Source: Elgaria multicarinata webbii (Eukaryota > Chordata > Lepidosauria > Squamata > Anguidae). From it: DNA of 64,000 bases. The stretch is taken from contig NC_086176.1 in NCBI RefSeq assembly GCF_023053635.1, positions 73,232,536-73,296,535 on the forward strand, written 5' to 3'. The notes beneath the pieces were generated by a model. That model ran no database searches and was not told where the DNA came from. It saw only the letters and a list, made by a program, of their open reading frames with translations. The translations under genes and the position numbers were made by a program. Shown one piece after another: positions 27,391 to 39,300 of this stretch; within the stretch, counting starts at the first letter, position 1, and every line of letters starts with the position of its first letter.

Positions 27391-30300
27391 CTCAAACCTC
27401 CCTCCTCTAACAGCCAATTACTGCAACACACATATTCTTTGGAGCATGAAGCTTACAACATGGAGCTAGTAAAGTAGAGAAAGAGAGTGGAAATAGTGTG
27501 AGTTTGCAAATAGAAGAAACCTTTATGGTGGTCACAATGGAAGGAACTGTTCATATACTGAAATACTTTCCTCTTATATCTACTCATTGAAGCTACAATC
27601 TTGAGCACAATGGGCCTTACACCTAAACAAACACACATAGGATTGCACTGTAGATTTCTCTACTGAAGTCTTGCTTCCCAAGTTATGATGCATAAGATTG
27701 AAACACTGTGCCAAAATACTGAATAGGTCGCTAGCAATAAAGAACCAAGTTATTGCCAATTTGAATTTTAGACTGTGTAATTAGGCTAAGATACACATAG
27801 TCTTTCCTGTTTTCATTTTACAATTATGCAGCATACAGGCTACCACTAAAACTTTCAGGCTCCATTCTGAAATGCATATTCCATAGACAAAAACATTGGA
27901 TGCAGACGCCAACCACATTGTCCAAGATCAACCCCAGGCAGCCATACATTCCAGAAGATATTGATGGGGTGTGTGATGAAAGTGGGAAGGTGGTCAGTAG
28001 CATACGTTTTTATTCATCCACACAGAAAGAGTTATTTATTTATTTATTTACTAAAGCAATCTGGCACCACCAAGTGGTGAAATGCCATTTCTTCAGGGCA
28101 TCAATGTGTGTGCAGTTTCAGTCACGAGGCTCTGACTTGATATTACCACATAAAGACTAATAATCCGGCTCAGAGGATAAAATGGTCAGTTGCTAGCAGA
28201 TGCATGAACCATTCACTGGCAAAGAAAAAAAGAGCCTACCTACGTAAAGTGTTCCTCTTTCATAGAATGGTACAGTAGCTATATCAGGGCATGCAGTTCC
28301 GTGCTTTTGTTATATTTGCCTTCTTATCCTGCTGAGATTACAGAAGCTACCAGCTGTGCTCCCTATCTTTGCTTTCACTGCTCTAACAATAGTAAACATT
28401 AAAGCAGTTTTATTCTGCTAGGCATCATACACACACAGAGAGAGAGAAACATATATACACAAAGAGACTTAAGAATTCATATTTCTAAGGGATATTGTTT
28501 TTTAATTTCACAAGGACACTGAAACAAAGCCTTAGTCATAACCGGGATATACTTTTTGAGTACTGGAACAGACTATGACTTCATCATGACTTCACCTACA
28601 TGATCATCTCTCCAGTTACAATTTAAACAAGCAGCCACAAGCTTTCTTTCAAGTACTGAGGTCCAAAGCCATTTATAGCTTTAAATGTCATTGCCAACAC
28701 TTTGAATTCTGACCGGAAGTGTGTAGGCAGCCAGCGCAATTCCTTTAAGATTGGTGTGATATTCCGGTCAATATTATATCTTATTGTGCTCATTTAACAG
28801 AAGCCATTAATTCTCTGCCATGCTTCTCATTCAGAAAACCATCCAATCTGTGCAAATTCTCCGCTGTGGCACCCCGGTTGTGGAACGAGCTCCCCAGAGA
28901 GGTCCGCTTGGCGCCTACACTGTACTGCTTTCGTCGCCAGCTGAAGACCTTTTTATTCACTCAGTATTTTAACACTTAATTTTAACTTAAATTTAAATTT
29001 TACTGTTTTAACTCTGTATTTTAATCCTATACCAACTTTGCTGTGTGGTTTTATCCTGGTTGCGCTTTTTATACTGTATTTCGTAATTGTGTTTTAAACT
29101 GTTGGGTGTTTTACTGTGGTTTTAATTTTTGTGAACCGCCCAGAGAGCTTCGGCTATTGGGCGGTATAAAAATGTAATAAATAAATAAATAAATAAATAA
29201 AATTGTTAATGAAAGCATTGTTAGTATAATATAAATGTGTAAAACAGCATCTGAAGAAATCACCCCAGATAAGAACTAGGTGTGTATATTCTACTTCTGC
29301 TTGGTGCAGGGCTGAAAACACTTATGGAAATAAAAGCAACTCTTTGATATTTATATACAACTTCCCACTGAAATTAAATGTTTTCTGCTTCAGCTGACAA
29401 GACAAACCCATGGAAGCGGTATATAAGTGCAATAAATAAATAAATAAATAAATAAAATAAAGCTGAACTTAAACAAGAAATTTGCAGGATTCTATCACTG
29501 TAAATCAACATGTTGCATTATCTCCAAGAAACCATTTTTTTAAGAGCACAGTTACCAACAAAACTTATTGTTTTAGACAGTTGTTAACATGCACTTCTGT
29601 GAATGTGGTTTACTTAACTGATTGTTAAAAAAAGGGATGCCATATGCAATATGTTGAGAAGAACTGGCCCACTCTTCTTCTGCTTACCAGCAATGCCAGT
29701 TGCCCCAAGTGTGCAGGCCATTTTGTATGTTTTGGGAGAAGCGGTACATTTTTCTTCCATCTGGAGCAGTTTTCCTAGCTCTAGACAGCATTTTAATGTA
29801 ATTATATTGTTTCTGCCTTATGTGTTTGGAGCATGGAACCAGTAGGTATTAGTGATTGGTGGGATTGATATATGAAAGTAAGGAGAAATGTTTGGACCAT
29901 GGAGGGGTGAAGATGCAAGTGTAAGAGTGGGTATTAGCATAACACGTTGAACTCCACCATGGCTAATAATTTTATTAATATTAAGAATATAGATCAGTTT
30001 CTTCTTTAAACAATGAACTAAATAAAAGTATAACCATTTGAAGGTTCTGAGAACAAGGTGGAATACAGTCAAATCAAAAGATTTAAACACAGAAACACAC
30101 ACACCCATAAGGGCACTTACCGTATATAAATCTGAAAAGATTTCCTTCATGGCAAAGTTTTCCATGAAAGTGGCAAATCCTTCATTCAGCCACAGGTCAT
30201 TCCACCATTCCATAGTTACTAGATTGCCAAACCACTAAGAATGCAAAACACACATATAATCTCCTTATTAGACATCATGCCATATCTTTAAGATTTGCCT

Positions 30301-33300
30301 GTGCTGGTAGCTTACTCCACATTAACGTTGAATTCAACAAGCATTTCAAAGCCACCTTATCTGAGGATATGCTAATACAAATTGGCCTAGCGGCACAGTT
30401 ATCTTGAAACACAGCTATTGGTTGAAGAGAAGCTGCAGTTTAAATTGTAGTAATTAAATGTAACAGTATGCATGCGGGGGGGAAATTCCACATTATCCCC
30501 AACTCTTGGTAAGTACAGCCTATGCACATCAGCAGTTGATGCATCTTTGCATTTCAACATCTCCCATAATCTTTTTCCACTGCTCCTTGTACAAGACAAA
30601 CAGTATGCAGTCAAATGCAGTTTCTTTCCATCTTCCTTACTGTTGCCCTAATTTGCAGAATGACTCAACTATGATAATTCATTGCTGTCAAAATACTACC
30701 GTTCCAGTATTACATGACAGCACTGTCATACTAGAGGCCAGGGTGGGGGCAGAAGAACCCACCAGCTAGAGGTGCAAAGGCACTGGCTAATTAACTTGGC
30801 AGGATTTTATGAGAGCACAGAAATAACAAACTGACAAAAGGCAAGGCTCTCTTGTAAACAGCATGAATCAGAATTGCAATGTTTTAAAAACAGAAATTCA
30901 TACAATACAGAGAAGACTGGAGAGGCTTCATACCTGGTGTGCCAGCTCATGAGCAATGACAGTCGTAACTCTCTTTTTATCCATTGCTGAAGATGTTTTA
31001 TCGTGAAGGAGTGTTGTCTCTCGAAAGGTGATCAAACCCCAGTTTTCCATAGCTCCAGCCTGAAAGTCAGGAAGGGCGACCAAATCTAAAGAAAGAACAA
31101 GGAACCATTCTTTAAAATAACCCAACAGCTACAGAAAGCCAACTGAAGCTTACTGAACACTTAAGTCACATACAATAAATTTTAAGCTCATGTTTCAGGG
31201 ACTGATTCTCTTCTACACAAGAAATTTAGTTTTTAAGAACTGGACTATACATTTCTCACCACTCCAACATGGTCATTTACATATTTTGCCAAATACATTT
31301 CCCGTACTTGAAAGCCTTGCACAGATGATACATAGCATAAATATGCATACATCACATGAATATACAGTACAATCTACAAGCATATACAACTCTTTGTAAG
31401 AATAAATGGAGAGCCCAAATAAATCCAGGGTTGATGCATTTTTGTTGTGATCATGCAATACAATTACATATTGACTATGTGTATTTGCATATTACTGTCT
31501 TCTAAACCATGCAGGCAGCAATGTAGAGTGGTGCCTTTGTAATACTGCCTCTGATATTGGAGGTATTAATAGCAGCTTCTAACAAACCTTTTCCCTCATG
31601 AATTAGAGGAGGAATTAGACAATTCAGTTAAGGGAAAGAAGAATCAGACTCTTAGTGCATGTTGTTTCCTCCGCTGCTTTTTCCATTCTCACTTACCCCT
31701 GTTGAACACAGCAACATCTATCACCCATAATATAATTCCAATATATTGCATTACTAAGACATCAGTAGAGTCAGCTTATTCCAGGTGTGCTTTCCAGGCA
31801 TCTGAAAAGTGTCTGTACTTGATACTGGACAAGCATGATAGATAAACTGTTGATGTATTAGCTGCACCATTACTATCGACTTCCCTGCCTGAGCTGAGAG
31901 GACTTTTCACTTGATGTCTAGAACTCCCACCTACTGAACTTGGAGCAGATTAACATACACACTGTGGCCACTTGTCAGGGATAGCACAGGACTTGATATT
32001 GACCAATTGGGATGACTTCGTGGATAAAGTGGCAGTTATGCAAACTCTGGGGCAAAGTGACTACGTCATACTTGAATTCTTGATTTTAAAGGAAGCAAAA
32101 GATGAGTGTAGCCATATATGTACTCTGGATTTTAGGAAAGCTGATTTTAATAAACTCAGAACTATGATACTTAAGGTCCCATGGCAAGTGACCCTAATGA
32201 GAAAAGGAGTCCAAGATGGGTGGGAGTATTTAAAAAAGGAAATCTTAAAGGCACAATTCAATTCCAACAAGGAAAAAAGATAGAAGACAACAGAAGAAAT
32301 CAATGTGGCTCCACAAAAAGCTTAGAGATGACCTGAAGAAGAAAAAAAGGACACAAATAGGAAGTGGAAGGCAGGCCAGGCTACAAAAGAAGATCCCAGA
32401 CAGGTAGCACAGAAGTGCAGCTATGGTATCAGGAAGGCTTATTTTATTGCAAGCCTGTGGACTGGGTTTTCCAATGTGTATAAAGCACCTAGAAAATATT
32501 AGGCTATAAACCATCAGCAGCTAGGTAGAATGAACATACCCTGCCCCAAAAACAAATATTATGTGGATGCATTTGCACTACACAATGTGAAAATAACTCA
32601 ATGCATATATAGTTAAACATGCACATTGACTGTATGTGTGTTCTAATGCAATATTTGAACAGGGCTTATGCAATGTCTCACTACATTTTGAAATAATATA
32701 TCCTAACATTGTTTTTAGAAAAGGGCAAATGTCTGGCCCACAAACATGTGGTAGTATCCTATTGTGCCTCTGCGTTAGCAGGCCCCACCGCTTGCACAAT
32801 GGGGCTTTTGTGCTTCTAAACGTAACCTGAAATGACCAGAAATGCTAGTTTCTACAACAGGTCAGATCAGCGGACCTCGGAGAAGAGAGTGCTGATTACT
32901 TGTCCCAATCCAAAAACTAGCATTTCTGCTTGTTTCTGGTTTAATTTCAGATGCGAAAAGCCCCTTTGTGGGAACTAGCAGAGGCACAGAGCAGCCCTGT
33001 TAGATACTGCCCTCTGATATGTATTTTAATGTAATTATCTCTGACCGGCAGACAATGGGCCTGTTCAGACAATATGGCAAGCCATGGTTAGGCCGCTAAC
33101 CCTTTTGCAACAAAAGGTTAGTGAGTAATTAAACCATGGTTATGCAGCCACCATGATCAGGAATGGCTCACATGACATGCTAAGCCACAATGTTAAAATC
33201 AAAATGCTTAACCATCATGGCTTAGCAGGTCTGGACAAGGTCAACATGTAGCAAGTAATGGTTCAAGAGCTGCATACAATCTGCCTTTCCTCAAACATTT

Positions 33301-36300
33301 CTAAAAATCTCTTTCATAATGGATTCCTGCTGATTTGTTAACACATTAGACAGTTCTATAAGAAAAGAATGTACAATCTCTCACCTAATTTTTGAAGAGG
33401 GTAACGTATTTTAAAATACTTTTGGTAAAACTCAAGAAGCTTCACTGCTGTGTCTAAGGCGTATTCAGTCTGCCCTGATTTTTGTGGCACAGTGTAAATG
33501 GATACCTATCATAACAGGGAAGGAAGAGAGACAGGTATAAATCAAAGGAACACCCCCAATGAAAGTTAGTTGTTTTCTTTGTCTATATGTTTTAATGAGA
33601 AAATTACACTCATGGTTAAAGATTTACCAATATAACATCGAAGAAAACCCATTTCTGCATGCTATGATGGGCATTTTAAAGATGCATTTGTGCCTCTTAT
33701 AGACACTTGTTCAACAAATAACAAAATGAAAAAACAAGCTAACTTCCACAGCATGATATTTCTAATGATTTAAGTTCCAATGACAAAGAAGCAGCTTCTA
33801 TGGTGTTAACACATCTTCATTCAGTTTAATTTTGATGCACTTGTTGGGCAACACCCCACCCAACCAGGAGTGGCAGATTATTGGTCTCCCAGATGAAAAT
33901 GGATTACTCAGAGGTGGGAGGGATTGGAGACAGCCTTCCCAAGAGAGGAAAATAGGATGCAGAAGAACTGAAGCGCTCACAACCATCCCAAACAACTTCA
34001 TATTTGAGTCAACAGTTAGCTCCTGACTATACCAATGGAAACAAACTGAGAAAGCATCCATTCTTCCATGCCAGAGCTGGTGGGAAAGTATTGTGAATGC
34101 TCCTCCAACTCTGGCAGACTGGAAAATATACCTTTGTCTGTCTTAATTGGCTCAGCTGAACTTTGAGATCTCTTAATAATTTGACATGACAAAACAAGCA
34201 GTTGTAGAACTGGTTGATTCTGGTTGGTCCAGGCCAGGAAACCTCAATCCACTTCTGACAGTGTGCTGACACACATTAGTGAACACCATTTACCACAATA
34301 CACACACAAGCAAGTGCTCGGCATAAGACTGTTCTAGGAAAATATTAGGAAAGAAATAGCAAGTTTACGTGCAAGACTTAAAAGTACACATACCAGAGTG
34401 TCATTTGTTTCCGTAGTTATATTTGCCAGGTTTCCAACAACGATGGCTACCAGGTAAGTGCTCATTTTCAAACTGACAGAGAATTCATCTTCAACTAATC
34501 CATCTTCCAAGGGTTTGGTTGCTTTCTGGAAATACAAACAGGACATCAGAATTTTAATTTTAATAATAGTCTGGAGGTCTTGGAACAGCATATGTTGAGA
34601 TATTCAGAAAATAAGCTAATGCAAAGATATATAGTCTAGAATTGGCAGCAATAGGCAAAAGGTGTAGGGAGTTGGTTTTCCTATGTCTGCATAGTCCCAA
34701 TAACTTGCAATTAATGTTATTCAGATAAATCTCTGCAGCACAAATCACAGACTAGGTTCATGAAACACAGTAAGCTATGGTGGGTTGTGAGCCTTGTTAG
34801 GATCAGTATGGCTTAGCGTGATATGTGAACGCTAAGTGTGCATTTCTTTCCTGAAAAAGCCACCCAGACAACTCTTGGGTAGTAGTAGTGTTGTTAAAGG
34901 TAGCTTGTTGTGACATTCAAACACGCCAAGGTAGCTTATCCCAAGTAGCCCGCCCTGATGGGGCCTCATTCATTCTTTCAGTGCCGCAACCGTCTAAGTT
35001 TAAAAACAAACAAACTGCTGGGGATATATCCAGCTTAATTTGACAAACCTGCCTCCAATGGGAGAATCAACTCCATTTAGCCTGTTCTTTTACTCCGACA
35101 ATTCTAATGAAGCACAGTAACCCCAGAAATAATTGCTCTGAAAAGGAACTGAAATGAGATGGGGGAGCCAATAACACTCATTTGTCTACTTTATCTGGAC
35201 TTGAGGAAGTGTCGTAACAGGGGAGGACCCTGACAAGTGTCAGTTCAGGGCATAATAGTGAGAGGACGATGTTGCCAAGTGGAAGTTATTGACACCACCA
35301 CCTCCTTTGGTGCTCTTTTTGGAGGACTTACTTCACTCACATTTTTTTTCTTTTTCGGTGCCTCTGATTTGCGCAAATAGGTTGGTACTTTCTCATAGTG
35401 TTAGTTTTTTTCTGCAAGTGTGTGCTCATTTTCCTAGAATATTACCTACTTCACTTGGAAGGCTCCCTTGACAGCTGTTAACATGCAAGGAAATTGGAAG
35501 ACGAGACTACACACAGTGGAATCATAGAATAGTAGAGTTGGAAGGGGCCTATAAGGCCATTGAGTCCAACCCCCCTGCTCAATGCAGGAATCCACCCTAA
35601 AGCATACCTGACAGATATGCACAAGGCGCTGTGCTCTTGCGAAGGACATGGGGGGATTATTATCACATTTGCACATTTCCAAAGTACCGAAACAATAAAA
35701 GTAAAAAAAAAAAAAAAAAGGTAAACCAAGTAAATGCACCGAAAAAATGTTGCCATCAGAGCAGGGAGGGGGCTGGGAAAGTTCACCCAGAGCAAGGGCA
35801 GGAATCATTGCCTTAAGTCTGATTTGGCTTTATGTTGTCATCACATAGACAAGACTATTAACTATGTGATATCAGAAAGTCTATTCGGAAGGAAAACAAT
35901 GCTTCCTGAGCCCCTCACTGTGATGTGGTTTCATGATGTAATTCAATTAAACTCAATTGGCTTCATGACAACACGACATCACACTGCTTATATGATTTCT
36001 AATTGACTGGGATTGCCTCAGGAAGCTGTCTCTGCTTAAGAAAAATGTCAACCAAGCCTGCAGACTGGGCAAAAGAAGCAGCTGTAAACAGCATGTGGAC
36101 AAAGTTTTCGAGAGAAAAAAAATCAATCCCCACCCCCACCCCCACCCATACACCAATTTCCACTACCAGCCCCAAAACTTCAGGTGTAAGAGTTTGGTAC
36201 AGACCATATCAGCACACAGTATACACAGAGTAAGATTAAATAATGACAAGTAATATAAATGATAGACCACAAACTATTGTTGATTTTAGGGACTGAATAA

Positions 36301-39300
36301 AGTCTTCATAAAGTAAAGGGGCTTATCATCCTGCTCGACAGTTAGCGCCTCATTCTCAAAGCAAGTAAACTTCCTTAACTTGCTAGCCTATGATTTCTCC
36401 CCAACCATTATTCCCCCCTCCACTTTTTTCATTTTTGCAGTGCCTCTGCCACCACAAATACCGTGAATCGGCAATACTTACAACTTTAGTTGGGCCTAAC
36501 GTTGTCAGGAGATACATTCTGTTATCCAAGGTAAGTGGAGAGATCCTCTCAGAGGGTTTCCAAACCATGTTTTTGTGAATGTCTAGCACTTTCCCTCCTG
36601 GCTCCAACCAATCTAGGTGTGTGTATGTGAAGGGAAAAAAGCACCAAGTAGCGTGGGTGCAAAAGAAACAAACTACAGTGGCCACAGAGGTACTAATTAC
36701 TCAGAGGCCCCGCGATATCTTAAAATCGTGCTGCTTACTTCCTGTCATTTGCGTTGGCGGCACCAGGAGCCGCCAGAATCAAGATGGTGAATGGCAGCAG
36801 GTAAGGGACCCACCTCAGGCTAGCTCCAAAGCGCCAAGGCAGCCTGAAGCTTCAGAGCCAATTGGCTTCTGCCTCGGGCCACCTCGGGCTTCACCAGAAC
36901 CACCTTGGAACTGAACCGAGGCAGGCCGAATCAGCCCGCCTCGGTCCGAGGCAGAGTACAGCCCTAACAAATCGCAAACTTCTCCTCTATAGCAAAAGTC
37001 ATAAATAACAGAGCACAGGAGGATGGACACCTGATCCCCAAGAATGAGAATATGATTCTACCTTTGGCATATTTGACAGAGCAGAATGTTGCTTTTCTCT
37101 CTTGACCTTGACATGAAAAGTAGCTTTGAATGCTGGTTCATCAAAGCAGGGGAAAGCAGCTCTTGCTGCTAAAGGCTCAAACTGAGTTGCTGCAAGCCAA
37201 CTGAAAAAAAGCAGAAGAAATCAAATGCACTTAGAAATTTTGAAATATTACCATAAATTCATAGTAGTTGAAAATACTCTTCAGGGGAAAAAATACAATC
37301 TTAGGCTTGTTATTGTTCAAGAAAGGCAACTGCTACACTGTCAGAAGTTTTACAAATATCTGATGGATTTATTACTAGGACAATAGTATGCACATGAATA
37401 TTAAATATTATATATCCTACCTAGAACTGTTCCAGGTACTTGTTCTCCTTCATAATACTTCAATACCCAAAACGTTTAAAATTGTTTTCTATGACCTGCT
37501 CTAAGTATACCTGCTCTAAGCAGATTTCCAACTTGCCACACATTTCCTTTCCTAAAGCATTAAGCTAGAAAAAAAGACCAAATTTTGACATAGAAATTAT
37601 AGATTACATGAGTGATTCAGCATTTGGTTTTGCTCAAGACTTGATAAAATACAAAATCTTCATTTGCTATTATATGCCTGCATTCTCTCCAAATGGGGAC
37701 GACGACATAGTAAATAGCATAAAAGACGTTTCTATCAGCTCCTGTAAAACCGTTCTCAATTTTGCAATAAATTAATCTTCCCAAATACCAAAATAAACTA
37801 AACAACTTTAACATCAAATGAATTAGAAAGTTATCTTACTCAAATGTCCTTAATTACAATTGCCTGCATTTTTAAGACTGTAAACATTCAAATATTTACA
37901 TAGTACCTTGAGTATGCAAAGCATATCACATTTAGGCCATGTTTGGATGTCACGATAGCTCACAATGGGTTAATAGGCTACTCACAGTAACATCTTTTTT
38001 TAAATAGCCCACGATTCCCCACCATGTGTGTGAGCTAATACATTACTGCGCGATCAATCACCAAGGAGGGAAAAGCCAGGTGAATCAAAAAGGGGAAATA
38101 GCTAGAAAACCTTGGGGGTATTCACAATTAAGCCAAAACTCCACTCACATACCTGATTCACCATCAAACCCCATGCATTTACTCCAGAAGAGCTAAAATT
38201 CTGGATGCACCAAAAAGGGGGAAGTAGCTAGAAAACCTTAGGTTTTGCAGGATTGAGAAAAAATTCCACACACAGCCTCTCCTTTTTAAGACTATAAACA
38301 TGTTTTAAGACTATAAACATACCACTATCTAACCATTTACATAGTCCCTTGAATATTTAAAGCTACTGAGCAATCACTCACTCACCAAGGAGGGAAAATC
38401 CCGAGTGCAACAAAAAGGGGGAAGTATCTAGAAAACATTGGGGGTTTGCAGGATCGGGACAAAACTTCATACACAGCCTCCTCTAATCAGGAGGCATCCG
38501 ATACATCATCAAAACCCTGCACCCTGACACTGACACCTGGCAAGGAGCAGAGCGGCAGCAGTTTTGAGCACTCTTGCCACACAGCTCTCTAGATGGTCAA
38601 ATTAAGTCATGGGGAGTGCCAGATGACAAGATAACCCATGATGGTTTAAATAATCCACTTTGTAGATTGTGGGTTACCAGAGTGGGGTATTTTGGCCAAA
38701 TAACCCATCGTGGGTTAAAAAAACTCCCACCAGATGATACAATAACCCATAATAGGTTACTTAAGCCATCATGGCTTAATTATAAGCCATCGTGGCTTAA
38801 TTAACCCATTGGGGGTTATCATGACGTCCAAACCCAGTCATATTTTCAGTAATCCTCAGGTACTTTTAAAGTAGGGCAGTATTATCCCATATCACTGAGG
38901 CTTAGAGGAAGTAGCTTGCTTGAGCCTACCCAACTTCACAGAGAAGATGAGATTTAAATCAGTTTTACAATTCAATTATAGACAATACACTGTTTAATTA
39001 ACAAAGTCAGGGAATAGGTTAAGAAAAACAGGTTAAGAAAAACATCCTAAATTGTCTAGTAAAATTATCAGTACTGATCTGAGAATTCTTGGTTCCTATT
39101 GCATCTCATTTAAAGCTTTGTTGCATTCTAATCTTTGTATGATTTATTTACCATTTTTCTTCCCAAAACAGTGAGATCATTTTTATTTTGTCTCCTAAAA
39201 TAATGCCAAATTTGGAAAGTTGAACTGTCTGCTCATACGCAGCCCAATAACTTTGATACAGCATACCTAGAAAAGGAGGAATAATCTTTTGAATGTGTTT

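Noticed and set aside
31972-32283. 103-codon frame as a host gene exon
   Set aside because: The sequence order matches CR1 ORF2; it is a LINE fragment.
35340-35830. Overlapping ~120-codon minus-strand frames
   Set aside because: They run through a poly(A/T) tract and a reverse CR1 tail and show no protein character.
37933-38838. A CRISPR-like array, because of the repeated module
   Set aside because: Only three irregularly spaced modules in a vertebrate intron with inverted ends; this is a DNA-element structure.
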